The notes under the pieces: generated by a model
The model's input: the letters and a program-made list of their open reading frames with translations, nothing else
The model's database searches: none
What the model was told of the DNA's origin: nothing
In this document: one piece after another, positions 43,699 to 53,067 of the stretch
Numbering within the stretch: the stretch's first letter is position 1
Layout of the letters: every line of letters starts with the position of its first letter
Program-made: the position numbers and the translations under genes
NCBI RefSeq assembly: GCF_000775915.1
Contig: NZ_BBLT01000006.1
Span: forward strand, 425,628 to 489,627
From: Sporocytophaga myxococcoides
GTDB taxonomy: Bacteria > Bacteroidota > Bacteroidia > Cytophagales > Cytophagaceae
DNA length: 64,000 nt
Direction of reading: 5' to 3'

Positions 43699-44514
43699 AT
43701 GAAGTTATTTGTAACCTCTCTCAATTCCGGCAGCAACGGAAATTGTTACTATATAGGAAATGAAAAGGAAGCCATTCTGGTAGATGCCGGAATCAGCTGC
43801 AGGGAAATCGAACAGCGGATGAAAAGACTCGAACTTTCAATGAAAAAAGTAAAGGCTTTATTCATCTCGCATGAACATACGGATCATATAAAGGGAGTCA
43901 GAGTTCTTTCTAAAAAGCACAACTTACCTGTTTATATTACCAGGGATACACTTAAAAATGCCAATCTGGATGACACCAATCCATCTATTGTCATCATGCA
44001 CCCTGAAAAACCGATCACGATCGGACAGCTTGAAATTACTGCCTTTCCTAAGTTTCATGATGCCAGAGATCCTCAGAGTTTTGTAATCCGATATAAAGAT
44101 TTGTGTGTCGGAGTTTTTACAGATATAGGTTCTGTCTGCGATAATGTGATCAGGTATTTCAAATGCTGTAATGCTGTATTCCTGGAAGCCAATTATGATG
44201 AGGATATGCTTCAGAATGGCAATTATCCATACTTCCTAAAAAAGAGGATATCAAGCGATGTCGGCCACTTATCTAACAAACAAGCGCTGGATCTCTTTCT
44301 GACACATAGATCTGAAAACTTAAGCCATCTTTTTCTTTCTCATTTATCTGAAGAGAATAACTCACCCGAACTGGCAAAAGCGTTATTTGACAAACATGCT
44401 GTAGCGGTAGAGATTGTAATAGCTTCCCGTACTCAGGAAATTCCGGTACATGAAATTGGATTAACTACTTCAGGAAAAAGAGAAACCTATCAACAACAAG
44501 CACTGGAGTTTTGA
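43699..44514 (+). CDS. WalJ/YycJ-type metallo-beta-lactamase-fold hydrolase
   Basis: 271 residues. The metal site HEHTDH is at 58-63 in FISHEHTDHIKGVRVLSKKH, and the opening SLNSGSNGNCYYIGNEKEAI is the family signature. Further motifs are KFHDARDPQSFVIR, DVGHLSNKQALDLF and LSHLSEENNSP. In Bacillus the homologue (YycJ/WalJ) is a nucleolytic enzyme linked to the WalRK region; the same activity is probable here. Its promoter is divergent from the hydroxylase, and no operon partner follows. Confidence 0.88.
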   Translation: MKLFVTSLNSGSNGNCYYIGNEKEAILVDAGISCREIEQRMKRLELSMKKVKALFISHEHTDHIKGVRVLSKKHNLPVYITRDTLKNANLDDTNPSIVIMHPEKPITIGQLEITAFPKFHDARDPQSFVIRYKDLCVGVFTDIGSVCDNVIRYFKCCNAVFLEANYDEDMLQNGNYPYFLKKRISSDVGHLSNKQALDLFLTHRSENLSHLFLSHLSEENNSPELAKALFDKHAVAVEIVIASRTQEIPVHEIGLTTSGKRETYQQQALEF

Positions 44515-45369
44515 TAAAAGGTCGTTTTTATCATAGTGATTCAAGCTGTTACTTGACCTTTCGGGGAAACAAAATAGGGATAAGCATATTTTATCATGCT
44601 TATCCATTGAAATTTAAATCATAAATAAATATGGGTAAAATTAAAGGGCACTTTCTCTTGCGACAAGATTAACTATCTGCTTAAGCTATTAAAATGTCCT
44701 TACCTTTTAATTCGTCAAAGTTGATTAGTCCATTAGATTTTAAAAATGTCAAGGTTAAAACAATCGTCAATAAGCCAAGTACCTGCACCCTCTGTTTAAT
44801 TTTAAACCTTTCCTTTAAAGCATAAAAGAATTGTATTAACACTATAAAACCAGGCACTATGAAACAATAAATAAAGCCAGTATGCTGGCATTGAAAATAT
44901 ATCGATTTCCCCTTCCAAATAGTAAGACGTATTCACTAAAAGAAAGAAAGTAATGGTCGTTATTATTAGTCCATTATGTTTTAATTTGTATGTCATTTTT
45001 TGGTGATCACTAACATTAGGTTATACGTTCTATAGAGAGAATACTGCTGATATTACTCATTCCTATTTGAGTATTATATAAAATACCGGATTAAATAATA
45101 CTTTATAAACGCACCACATTATCACTCAAAAAAATAAGAATAGCCCCAATGGCAAGGATATATCATTTATCACCTACGATTTAAAAAAATAAGTTGCCTG
45201 AATCTTAAGACTTTTGATAATATTTTTTTTGAAGCGCATATAAAACTTTAAAATCAGCCCGTTCCAAAATCACATTATGAATAGCAATCCTTTAATTTAA
45301 AAAGTATTAAACATTATTAAATAAATATATTAAATCCTATTTTTAACTCTTAAACATTTTTTAAATATC
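44515..45369. other. 855-bp spacer containing one pseudogene
   Basis: Between the metallo-hydrolase and the 408-aa Ycf48-like gene. It contains the frameshifted membrane protein at 44681-44996 and otherwise AT-rich sequence with no recognised gene. Confidence 0.45.
44681..44996 (-). pseudogene. frameshifted small membrane protein
   Basis: The first frame gives MTYKLKHNGLIITTITFFLL then VNTSYYLEGEIDIFSMPAYW. Around 44880 the coherent reading continues in the next frame: YCFIVPGFIVLIQFFYALKE, then LGLLTIVLTLTFLKSNGLIN and a stop at 44681-44683. Together about 105 residues with three hydrophobic segments. Family unknown; one frameshift near TTTATTTATTG. Confidence 0.4.
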
Positions 45370-46596
45370 ATGAATAAACATTTACGTAGCTGCATTAAAG
45401 GTGCATTATTAATTTTTACAAGTGTTCTGGCAACAAATAGTCAGGCTCAATGGAACAAACAAACAAGCGGGACTGCAGAGATTTTAAGATCTGTTAAATT
45501 CACCGGTTCAGGTTCAGGTTATGCCGTTGGTGATAAAGGTACAATTTTATATACCAGCAACGGCGGTTCAACGTGGGGAGCTCAATCCAGCGGAGTCACT
45601 ACTCATCTGAATTCTGTAGATTTTACAGATAATACTAAGGGATGGGCTGTTGGTGACGATGGCATTATATTAACTACGGTTAATGGTGGAACAAACTGGA
45701 GTAAACAAACAAGTCCTGACAAAAACAAACTTAGATCTGTTGATTTTATTGATGAGAACCAGGGTGTTGCAGTAGGAAGCACTTCCAATTTTGGACTTTC
45801 ATACATTATTTATACGACAAATGGTGGACAAAACTGGACGAAAGCAGAATATTCAACAGCTGATATATTATTTACTGTTGTTCAATTGAACTCCTCTAAA
45901 GGATTAGCTATGGGAAATCATGGAGGTGTATTTAGAAGTAGCAATGGTGGTGCAAACTGGAGCGTATTTACAATAGGAACTGGTCCTTCGATACGTTCAG
46001 TAAGTTTTGCAGATGCCAGCAAAGGATGGTTAGTTGGAACGTCAGGAGATATCTACCATACCACTAATGGCGGAGATTTCTGGGATGAACAAAACAGCGG
46101 GGTAAGTACACAGCTTAATGGTGTGTATTTTGTAAATTCAAGCAAAGGTTATGCAGTTGGAAACGAAGGTGTTATTCTCGTTACCACGAATGGTGGCACC
46201 ACCTGGACTGAACAATACAGCGGCACCACAGAAGATCTATACTCTATTGCATTTACAGACACTGACAACGGATGGATTGTAGGTTCCAATGGTACAATAT
46301 TGCACACTTCTAATGGCGGAAATCCTACCAGTACATTAAATGCGAAAGATATGGGCATTCAGTTTTATCCTAATCCGGTTTCAAGAACTTCTGGTATCAA
46401 TGTAGAGTATACTAATAATTCTGCTTTAGATATATCCTTATTGAATCATTTGGGTACAGTGGTTTACAAATCATCAGAATTCGATACAAAATCTGAAAGA
46501 ATTGATTTAAATAATCTGGAACTCACTCCGGGTGTTTATCTATTAAGAATAGCCGATGGAGATAAGCAAATGAGTAGCAAGGTTCTTGTTTATTAA
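45370..46596 (+). CDS. T9SS-secreted Ycf48-like beta-propeller protein
   Basis: 408 residues with signal peptide ALLIFTSVLATNSQAQ. At least six Ycf48/BNR repeats of about 43 residues: RSVKFTGSGSGYAVGDKGTI, NSVDFTDNTKGWAVGDDGII and FTDTDNGWIVGSNGTILHTS, each with a TSNGGSTW-like turn. These form a single beta-propeller. A T9SS sorting domain follows (MGIQFYPNPVSRTSGINVEY to MSSKVLVY). Likely surface protein; role unknown. It is followed by a clear terminator at 46630. Confidence 0.85.
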   Translation: MNKHLRSCIKGALLIFTSVLATNSQAQWNKQTSGTAEILRSVKFTGSGSGYAVGDKGTILYTSNGGSTWGAQSSGVTTHLNSVDFTDNTKGWAVGDDGIILTTVNGGTNWSKQTSPDKNKLRSVDFIDENQGVAVGSTSNFGLSYIIYTTNGGQNWTKAEYSTADILFTVVQLNSSKGLAMGNHGGVFRSSNGGANWSVFTIGTGPSIRSVSFADASKGWLVGTSGDIYHTTNGGDFWDEQNSGVSTQLNGVYFVNSSKGYAVGNEGVILVTTNGGTTWTEQYSGTTEDLYSIAFTDTDNGWIVGSNGTILHTSNGGNPTSTLNAKDMGIQFYPNPVSRTSGINVEYTNNSALDISLLNHLGTVVYKSSEFDTKSERIDLNNLELTPGVYLLRIADGDKQMSSKVLVY

Positions 46597-46629
46597 TTCT
46601 GAATTTTAATACCTTTTGTTATTAGTGAT

Positions 46630-46676
46630 TAAGGGTATAATTATAGGTTGGCTGTAATTGTACCCTTATTTTTTTG
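46630..46676 (+). terminator. terminator after the 408-aa gene
   Basis: TAAGGGTA pairs with TACCCTTA, extended by AATTA/TAATT inside, and followed by TTTTTTT. It lies 34 bp after the stop. Confidence 0.8.
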
Positions 46677-46790
46677 AACTATGCTATTGTTTTTGCAGGT
46701 TATAAATATTCAGATATAATTCTGTCTATATTCTCTCCGACCCCATAGCAATTAAGTTAATATTTTTAGTAAACCACAATCAGCTACTTT

Positions 46791-46833
46791 GTCATCCTGA
46801 ACCCTGCGAAGGATCGGATAGTCACAAAGTAAT
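46791..46833 (+). repeat. dispersed intergenic repeat copy
   Basis: GTCATCCTGAACCCTGCGAA then GGATCGGATAGTCAC; diverged member of the family seen at 503-535. Confidence 0.55.
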
Positions 46834-47106
46834 TTGCGATATAAACCACATTCTGCCAAACAGCTTAATTTTATTCATTTTTGATAACTCAGATGCTTCA
46901 CAAGTCCAGCATGACAAAGTAAAGATCCGTCAGGTTGAGGACTATTATCGGGGCCATAGTACTATCAATGCAGCATGTTTAGATAAGAACAGATTCTCAT
47001 TAAACTTAAACATATATTCCTTTTCTAAAAATCAGTACATTTGTATTTTAAAGATTATTATAAAAAATCTTTACGTTATTTTTCGAAGGAACATTAAATA
47101 AATATA

Positions 47107-47742
47107 ATGGGCTTAGATATAACACATTACAAAGCTACACTGATAAAGCCGCAAACAACTGATCCAACCTCAGTTTTAAGCGAAACTAGAGAGTCTTACA
47201 ATGATTTCAACGTACCATTTCAACATTTTAAGCAATACATTCAAGAAATTGATTGTCCGAATATCCTTGATACAGTGATAATTGCAAAGCAGGAAAACCA
47301 TCTCGATGAGGCGAAAGAATTTTTAAAGAACTATAATTACACATTTTTCTTAAAAACAAATGATGAAGAATTAAACAATCTATTGACAAAACATGAAATA
47401 GAAAATGGACTTATTGGGCTTCACAAACACATGCATGATCAGGTTTTAGGAGCCAGATGGATAGTTCTTTATTATTATGAAATTCTGAAAAAAGAAGGTT
47501 TTTATTACGAAGAAGTAGGTTATCAAAGAAAAGGAATGAGTAGCAAATTCTGGGATCGCTTTTCTTCTGAAGACATTTATAATTTTGCATTGAAGGAAGA
47601 TTTTGAATATGCATACTCATGCGTAGACTATTGTTGGAGCATTGATACACGTGAAATTGTTAAACAAAGAAAAGAAGATTTTAAAAATAACTTTATCGAC
47701 AATTTTGAATCAGGTGCAAGCTTTCTAAGTCTATCTTATTAG
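47107..47742 (+). CDS. uncharacterised protein
   Basis: 211 residues, no signal peptide or membrane segment. Features: MGLDITHYKATLIKPQTTDP, HKHMHDQVLGARWIVLYYYE, KKEGFYYEEVGYQRKGMSSK, FWDRFSSEDIYNFALKEDFE. I do not recognise the family. It begins a run of five small same-strand genes, none recognised, which resembles a cluster of exchangeable accessory genes; that is inference. Confidence 0.55.
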   Translation: MGLDITHYKATLIKPQTTDPTSVLSETRESYNDFNVPFQHFKQYIQEIDCPNILDTVIIAKQENHLDEAKEFLKNYNYTFFLKTNDEELNNLLTKHEIENGLIGLHKHMHDQVLGARWIVLYYYEILKKEGFYYEEVGYQRKGMSSKFWDRFSSEDIYNFALKEDFEYAYSCVDYCWSIDTREIVKQRKEDFKNNFIDNFESGASFLSLSY

Positions 47743-47813
47743 CCTCTCCTCTGGTTAAGAGGAGAGGGCATTGTAACAGAAGAATTCATAAGAGAAAAAA
47801 CTAATAACTGAAC

Positions 47814-48182
47814 ATGCAAGACTTTATTGATCAAGCAATAAAAAATGGCGTTACTGTTTCTGACATGGGACCATGTCAATTCTGTGGTGGTGACTATCAA
47901 AAAGGTATTTTTGATTGCATGGACAATTACAACAACGGCCTTGTGCTAATAGACTTTAATAACCCGAAAAATCACCTGTCAAGACCTGAACCTTTGAAAA
48001 GAGGAAACATAACGACCAAAGACCTGACTAACTCAACAACAGTAGACGAGTGTATTGAATTAATAAAAAAATGGGCGGACGAAGTTTATAATGCATGGAG
48101 ATTAAGCCATCCATTAGTTATACAAATCGCAGACGGTTTTATAAATAAGATTCTTAATAAGAAAACATACGACAGAAATTAA
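47814..48182 (+). CDS. uncharacterised Cys-motif protein
   Basis: 122 residues. CQFCGGDY in GPCQFCGGDYQKGIFDCMDN (about 21-40) may bind zinc. The rest (VLIDFNNPKNHLSRPEPLKR, IELIKKWADEVYNAWRLSHP) shows no known domain. It lies 72 bp after the previous gene, which also lacks a recognised role. Confidence 0.5.
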   Translation: MQDFIDQAIKNGVTVSDMGPCQFCGGDYQKGIFDCMDNYNNGLVLIDFNNPKNHLSRPEPLKRGNITTKDLTNSTTVDECIELIKKWADEVYNAWRLSHPLVIQIADGFINKILNKKTYDRN

Positions 48183-48201
48183 CGAATCATTCTGGATAAA
48201 G

Positions 48202-48666
48202 ATGACTAAAAACTTAAATAAAATAAAAGCTGAATACAGAAGAACAGAATACCTCCCCTCTGAACACCTTGTAATTACTGTTGATGGAGAGCCTCTTGAT
48301 CAGATCTTACGCAAATTCTACACAGATCATCATTTTTCAGGACTAATCCCAACCCTTCTTGATTGCCTTGATGACGATGAGGAAAGAAAACTCGTCTGGG
48401 ATAAAATTGAAAGCAATGCTAAAATAATTCCAATATTGATGTGCCCTGATGATTGTGACCTTTGGTACACAGTCATCATAGTTGAATGTGAATTTAATGA
48501 TGACATAGTTAAGTGGGAAAGAATTGGTTTAGATATGACAAGTAAAAAAGACTATAGTTCTGAGAAAGTTGGAAGCAATATCAAGTGGCTTGACAAAATT
48601 TTGCCAATGGAATTTTCCAGAGAAGAATATCAAAACTGCATTAACACTTTTAAGAAGGAGCTTTGA
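48202..48666 (+). CDS. uncharacterised acidic protein
   Basis: 154 residues, acidic, no signal. Features: RRTEYLPSEHLVITVDGEPL, LIPTLLDCLDDDEERKLVWD, CDLWYTVIIVECEFNDDIVK and final FSREEYQNCINTFKKEL. The fold may be a small alpha/beta one similar to some immunity proteins, but I cannot support a family. 20 bp after the previous gene. Confidence 0.5.
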   Translation: MTKNLNKIKAEYRRTEYLPSEHLVITVDGEPLDQILRKFYTDHHFSGLIPTLLDCLDDDEERKLVWDKIESNAKIIPILMCPDDCDLWYTVIIVECEFNDDIVKWERIGLDMTSKKDYSSEKVGSNIKWLDKILPMEFSREEYQNCINTFKKEL

Positions 48667-48809
48667 GAGGACATGATAGTTCCTTTATTAACCCAGTATC
48701 AGGAGGTTAATTCAAATTGGCTTTTGTCTTCTATAATGGGTAATTTAATATGAAAATTATCCAATCAATTTCACCCCGAGATTCAAATTAATCCCAAGCT
48801 TAAAACAAA

Positions 48810-49571
48810 ATGAACAACAATATATCCAGAATACAGAATAACGTTCAAGACAGAAATAGCGAAGCGTGGAAGAAGCTTTGTAAATACGTTGAGCATGTAG
48901 CACAAAATGAACTGGAAATATTTGCTCCGGGAAAATATCTCGGAGGTGAATTATTTGCACAAATATTCACACTTCCCGAATCAATCGAAAAGTTAAAAAA
49001 GGTTAAGAAACTAATCTTATACGGCAGCAGACTTAAAAGAATACCTCCGGAAATCGGGCAAATGGAATCCCTCCAATATTTTGATCCATATACTTCTTAC
49101 GATTTGCATTGGTTTCCTTATGAAATTACAAAGTGCAAAAATCTAATAGATAGCAGAATAAGTACCAGGGTATTATATGGTAATTTTAAAAATAGATTGC
49201 AATTTCCTCAATTGGACCATAACCCGGTAAGGTATGAAGGCGCTACTTTAAAATGTAGTGTCTGTGAAAAGGAAATCTCCTATGAGGAAACTAATCAATT
49301 CTGGATTACTTTAAGAATAGGTACAGATGTTGTTCCACTGCTTGCAAACTTATGTTCGCAGGATTGTAAAACAAAATTACCTACCCCTCCAAAAGGATAT
49401 GTTCCATATCCGCATAAAGGTGGAGCAGATTTAAAACAACCTTCTTATAAAGAATGGGAAGAAGCCAATGTAGTCAAATTTAAACTTGATGATATAAAAG
49501 AATCAATTGAAAAAAATAAGGAGGTACAACCTACGCTTTTACAATTGATAAAGAAAATATGGAAAAAGTAA
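48810..49571 (+). CDS. uncharacterised protein with one leucine-rich segment and Cys pairs
   Basis: 253 residues. LPESIEKLKKVKKLILYGSR then LKRIPPEIGQMESLQYFDPY is a short leucine-rich-repeat-like stretch (about 55-95). CSVCEKEISYEETNQFWITL and CSQDCKTKLPTPPKGYVPYP carry Cys pairs that could hold zinc. No signal peptide. It overlaps the start of the following lipoprotein gene by 13 bp, so the two may be expressed together. Confidence 0.55.
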   Translation: MNNNISRIQNNVQDRNSEAWKKLCKYVEHVAQNELEIFAPGKYLGGELFAQIFTLPESIEKLKKVKKLILYGSRLKRIPPEIGQMESLQYFDPYTSYDLHWFPYEITKCKNLIDSRISTRVLYGNFKNRLQFPQLDHNPVRYEGATLKCSVCEKEISYEETNQFWITLRIGTDVVPLLANLCSQDCKTKLPTPPKGYVPYPHKGGADLKQPSYKEWEEANVVKFKLDDIKESIEKNKEVQPTLLQLIKKIWKK

Positions 49572-50167
49572 AGAGCATCTACGTCTTACTATTAGCAGTT
49601 TTTATCATTAGCTGTAGATCCGAAACAGAGAGCAAGAAGACGACAATAGAAAGCAAAACTGATACTATTAATAAAGTCAATCAACATATCTATAAAAATA
49701 TCTCTGATACAACCATTGATATAAGGAATCGTGTTTTTGAATTTGGATCTACAACTCACCTGGATGAATGTCGATTTTACTTTGAATGTGATTGCTGTTC
49801 GGGAGAATTTATTTTTAAGCCTGATTATACTTTTTACTATATTGATTATTGCATGAGTGACTTAAGCGTTACCAGAGGTACCTATCACATCAACAATAAC
49901 TATGTATATTTAAGCGCTGACAGTATCCGGGTTCAGGAGCTTTATAATTGGGAGCAAGAAAGTGATACATCAGCTATAGAATACATTCTTTCCGACAGTA
50001 TCATAAAGCCTTATAAAATGCAATTTGCAATTCACAAATGTGAATCTAATATCAAGTTGATTGATATGGAAGACCCGGCATTTGTAGCATTGAGTAGTGA
50101 TAAAAACCAAGATTCTATATTGACAATATTAAAGAAAAAGGGAATCATTAAAAGGTTTGTTTATTAG
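49559..50167 (+). CDS. lipoprotein, unknown function
   Basis: 202 residues, with MEKVKSIYVLLLAVFIISCR and a lipobox ending in Cys19. Conserved-looking parts: FYFECDCCSGEFIFKPDYTF and SVTRGTYHINNNYVYLSADS. Unrecognised family. It overlaps the preceding gene by 13 bp. Confidence 0.6.
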   Translation: MEKVKSIYVLLLAVFIISCRSETESKKTTIESKTDTINKVNQHIYKNISDTTIDIRNRVFEFGSTTHLDECRFYFECDCCSGEFIFKPDYTFYYIDYCMSDLSVTRGTYHINNNYVYLSADSIRVQELYNWEQESDTSAIEYILSDSIIKPYKMQFAIHKCESNIKLIDMEDPAFVALSSDKNQDSILTILKKKGIIKRFVY

Positions 50168-50343
50168 CGACTAACACGTTTATAGATAAGAACAGAACAG
50201 AAAAGAAACATACACCCCTGAAGGGCTCGCATCAAGGCAATGCACTCCTATCTATTAATTACATTAATAGTCGCGAAGATCTTCTGATTTATTGGTGAAA
50301 TGGAAAACTTCTCGGTGGATACAAAGAAACACATCTTCCATTT

Positions 50344-50440
50344 GTCTGAACTGGGATCCATGGGATTATGAGATAGACAGGATTATCTTCGAATAGGAAT
50401 AGTAATCTAACCCATTAATTCTGATTCAGAAATTTTAACC
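50344..50440. repeat. dispersed element with GTCTGAAC/CTGATTCAGA ends
   Basis: Best-preserved copy: begins GTCTGAACTGGGATCCATGG, then GATAGACAGGATTATCTTCG, ends ATTAATTCTGATTCAGAA. The inverted ends (GTCTGAA with TTCAGA) resemble those of a small non-autonomous element. Compare 10793-10930. Confidence 0.55.
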
Positions 50441-50444
50441 TAAA

Positions 50445-50473
50445 AAAAGAGGTTGCTAAAAACAACCTCTTTT
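50445..50473. terminator. hairpin terminator after the PhyH pseudogene
   Basis: AAAAGAGGTTG pairs with CAACCTCTTTT around a 7-nt loop. Located 20 bp after the leftward stop at 50493; usable in both directions. Confidence 0.8.
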
Positions 50474-50492
50474 AAAGTGAGATTCTATATAA

Positions 50493-51273
50493 CTAATCTA
50501 TCCCTAAACGAATAGCCTGCTTAACAGGAGCATATCCCGTATCAGAACCTGAAATAGACAATTCACCCTTTAACAGCAAAGGTGGTTGTGCCATAAATTT
50601 AGGAGTACTTCCCCGATGCACCTGAGCCGAGTGAACCAAAAACGGGTGACATAGATAAACGGTACCAGCTTTACCGGTTGCATACACTTCTTTTTCTTTC
50701 AGGCAAGTCGTGTAACTTATTTGCAAGCTCCATAAATGAAAGACCTGCATCTCCCTCTTTAGACAATAGCTTTGCAACATCAATATGTGAACCTTCATAT
50801 ATGACAGTCGGGGCATCATGTTCGCTGACATCTGAATACAAAACCAACATTAACAATGCCCGTCCTTTTGATTTGACATTGACACGCCACTCAAAATAAT
50901 TATTAGGATCATTACCTGGAAAACTTGCATCTACGTGCTTACCGGTATCGTTAGGCTGTCGAACAGATGGAAATCTGACAGGAAACGTGCCTACACTGCG
51001 GCAAGGAATCCATTTATCTTTTCCAATTAACTGATCAAAAGCATTATATAACTTTGGAGTGTTTACGGAATTAACAAAAGGTTCATTGGTATACATTCCC
51101 AAACGAATTACAGGCTCTATCCAGGTAGAAGGATTTGCTCTGTCACAAGGAAGGTCTTTCCATAGAATCTCTAAAGCTGCATCTGCAATTTCCCTGGTAA
51201 ATGAATGATCAAGACGAACAAAACCGTTATGAATAAAATGCTCTATATCCTTTTTACTTAGTATATCTGACAT
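50493..51273 (-). pseudogene. phytanoyl-CoA dioxygenase-like gene with one frameshift
   Basis: Start at 51273 (MSDILSKKDIEHFIHNGFVR) is preferred to an ATG 21 bp upstream. The first frame carries KHVDASFPGNDPNNYFEWRV, including the His-x-Asp metal pair, then ALLMLVLYSDVSEHDAPTVI. Near 50690 the sequence shifts frame, and the end continues as EVYATGKAGTVYLCHPFLVH SAQ with the second metal His and RGSTPKFMAQPPLLLKG. Both halves are well preserved, so this is either a single recent lesion or a sequencing error. An intact gene would be about 260 residues, normal for the PhyH Fe(II)/2-oxoglutarate family. Confidence 0.75.
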
Positions 51274-51595
51274 AATGTAATTGTTAAAAACCATTTGCAG
51301 ACAGCAATAGATTCTGCTGACCAGCGAGCATGGTTATATAATTATCAATAAAATGGGGTATAATAGAAAAGTACGCTTTGCATAAAGAAAGCGCATTGCT
51401 TTAAGAACTAAGCCAGGAAGGAATATTATAGCATTACGGTCATTCTCATGGCTACAAAATTAAAAAAATATCTCCGAACGAACAAAATAAAAAAAGGATA
51501 CTGCAGATAAACTGCATCATGGCTCTTGATAGGAATAATATAATTTTAACATCTATGCCTGGCAAGGAGCAGCTACAATTTAATCGTATTCTGCA
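51274..51595. other. spacer with no gene seen
   Basis: Between the PhyH pseudogene and the small TPR gene; AT-rich, no repeat or motif recognised. Confidence 0.35.
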
Positions 51596-52027
51596 TTAGA
51601 TGATTTTTACTCTTGCTATTCCATTCATAATTCCATCTTTTATCATTTTACCATATCCGTCATCGGGCAGAAAATGGATAAAAGAATGTGCTAATTCATA
51701 ATTCTTTTTTGCATTGTCAATATCATTCAGATCTTCATGGCATTTTCCAATATTCAGATACAAAGAAGGGTACAACCCTTTTACATTTTCGTCATTAACT
51801 TTTAAGGCCAGAACTAAAGCGATTTCATCCCACTTTAATTTTTCAGAAATATTCCTTTGATGTCTGGCAATATAATGTGCAGAAGTAAATTTCTCTAAAT
51901 TATTTATAGCATCATCCCATGCCATTTGAAAGAGTTTTAGAGCTTCTTCCCTTTTCCCTTCTCCCTCTAAGTTCATTCCCTGAGCACAAAGTTTTATTAC
52001 ATGGTTGTTAGGGTCAAACAGCATCAT
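51596..52027 (-). CDS. small TPR-like protein
   Basis: 143 residues. Helical pairs typical of TPR: LCAQGMNLEGEGKREEALKL FQMAWDDA, YIARHQRNISEKLKWDEIAL, SLYLNIGKCHEDLNDIDNAK KNYELA. Cytosolic scaffolding protein of unknown partner. Homologues are sometimes mislabelled rRNA methyltransferase; no methyltransferase motif is present. Confidence 0.75.
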   Translation of the reverse strand: MMLFDPNNHVIKLCAQGMNLEGEGKREEALKLFQMAWDDAINNLEKFTSAHYIARHQRNISEKLKWDEIALVLALKVNDENVKGLYPSLYLNIGKCHEDLNDIDNAKKNYELAHSFIHFLPDDGYGKMIKDGIMNGIARVKII

Positions 52028-52378
52028 TCATTTCAATTTATTAGGTCTGCAAAATTAAAGGATTTAAAGTAACAGGCTTCATCGAGATTAAAAAATCATT
52101 TCTACACTGAGCCCCGGTCAGGGAAATTTAAATAGGGATTAATCGGACAAAAGGATGGCGATTCAAAATTCCTTTTGCTGACGAACAGTTTTTTCCACCC
52201 TAATACTTCCCTTAGAAAAGTAAATAGAAAGGTAATGATCACCACATTTTAATTTCTACCAGAAACGAAATGGATTTAAACTATTGCTTCCGCTTTCCAC
52301 TTTCCACCCTAAGCTTTATTCTTTTTCTAAAACATCCGGAAACCTTAACAGTTTGCAATATATAGACCAACTGAAAAC
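52028..52378. other. spacer, promoter region of the stress-like gene group
   Basis: Divergent region before the alpha/beta hydrolase gene; repeat-like fragments CTTTCCACTTTCCACC near 52290 only. No gene. Confidence 0.35.
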
Positions 52379-53026
52379 ATGATCCAATCTGCATTTGATA
52401 GAGAATTAGTTATCCAAGTAGACTCAATTGAGTTAAAAGGAATTCTTACAATTCCAGTGAAATCAACGGGCATTATAATGTTTTCTCATGGAAGTGGCAG
52501 CAGCAGGCTCAGTCCCAGGAATAATTTTGTCGCTAAAGTCCTTCAGAAAAAGGGCTTTGCAACATTCCTGTTTGATCTTCTTACTTACGAAGAAAGTCTT
52601 AATTACAGCACAAGGTTCAACATTTCTATGCTTACTCAAAGACTCGTTAATATTTGTAACTGGCTTAAAGAAAATGAAAGAACAAAAGATCTCCCAGTAG
52701 GCTTGTTTGGTTCAAGTACTGGTGCTGCTTCTGCCCTGGCAGCAGCAGCAACAATGGGTAGCAAAATAAAAGCTGTTGTCTCAAGAGGAGGACGTCCGGA
52801 TCTTGCTTTACCTTATCTGGAAGAAGTAAATGTAGCCACTTTGTTTATTGTCGGAGAAAATGATCCGACTGTTAAGGAATTGAACGAAGAAGCTTTTGCT
52901 CTATTGGGAGCAAAGGAAAAAAATATGGTCATTGTTCAAGGGGCTACACATCTGTTTGAAGAATCAGGTAAACTGGAAGAAGTAGCTGAACTGGCAGGAA
53001 ACTGGTTTAAGGAAAATGTAAAATAA
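52379..53026 (+). CDS. alpha/beta hydrolase (dienelactone hydrolase-like)
   Basis: 215 residues. Nucleophile Ser113 in GLFGSSTGAAS (GxSxG 111-115), acid Asp162 in VGENDPT and His191 in GATHLFEE form the triad. The oxyanion strand is FSHGSGSSR. Substrate unknown. In actinobacteria an equivalent hydrolase is fused to the phosphoribosyltransferase type encoded by the next gene (42 bp downstream), so the two probably act together. Confidence 0.85.
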   Translation: MIQSAFDRELVIQVDSIELKGILTIPVKSTGIIMFSHGSGSSRLSPRNNFVAKVLQKKGFATFLFDLLTYEESLNYSTRFNISMLTQRLVNICNWLKENERTKDLPVGLFGSSTGAASALAAAATMGSKIKAVVSRGGRPDLALPYLEEVNVATLFIVGENDPTVKELNEEAFALLGAKEKNMVIVQGATHLFEESGKLEEVAELAGNWFKENVK

Positions 53027-53067
53027 AAGCACAATTGACTCATTATTGATACCCTAAATAAGAATAT

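Larger units (their letters stand above)
46597..47106. other. spacer with terminator and dispersed repeat
   Basis: Holds the terminator of the 408-aa gene (46630-46676) and a dispersed repeat copy (46791-46833), followed by fragments resembling the flanks of the copy at 4201-4280. No gene seen. Confidence 0.45.
50168..50492. other. spacer with dispersed elements
   Basis: A segment about 50180-50262 (GAACAGAACAGAAAAGAAAC, CACCCCTGAAGGGCTCGC, TATCTATTAATTAC) is an inverse relative of 10964-11040. The GTCTGAA/TTCAGA element (50344-50440) and a terminator (50445-50473) follow. No gene. Confidence 0.5.
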
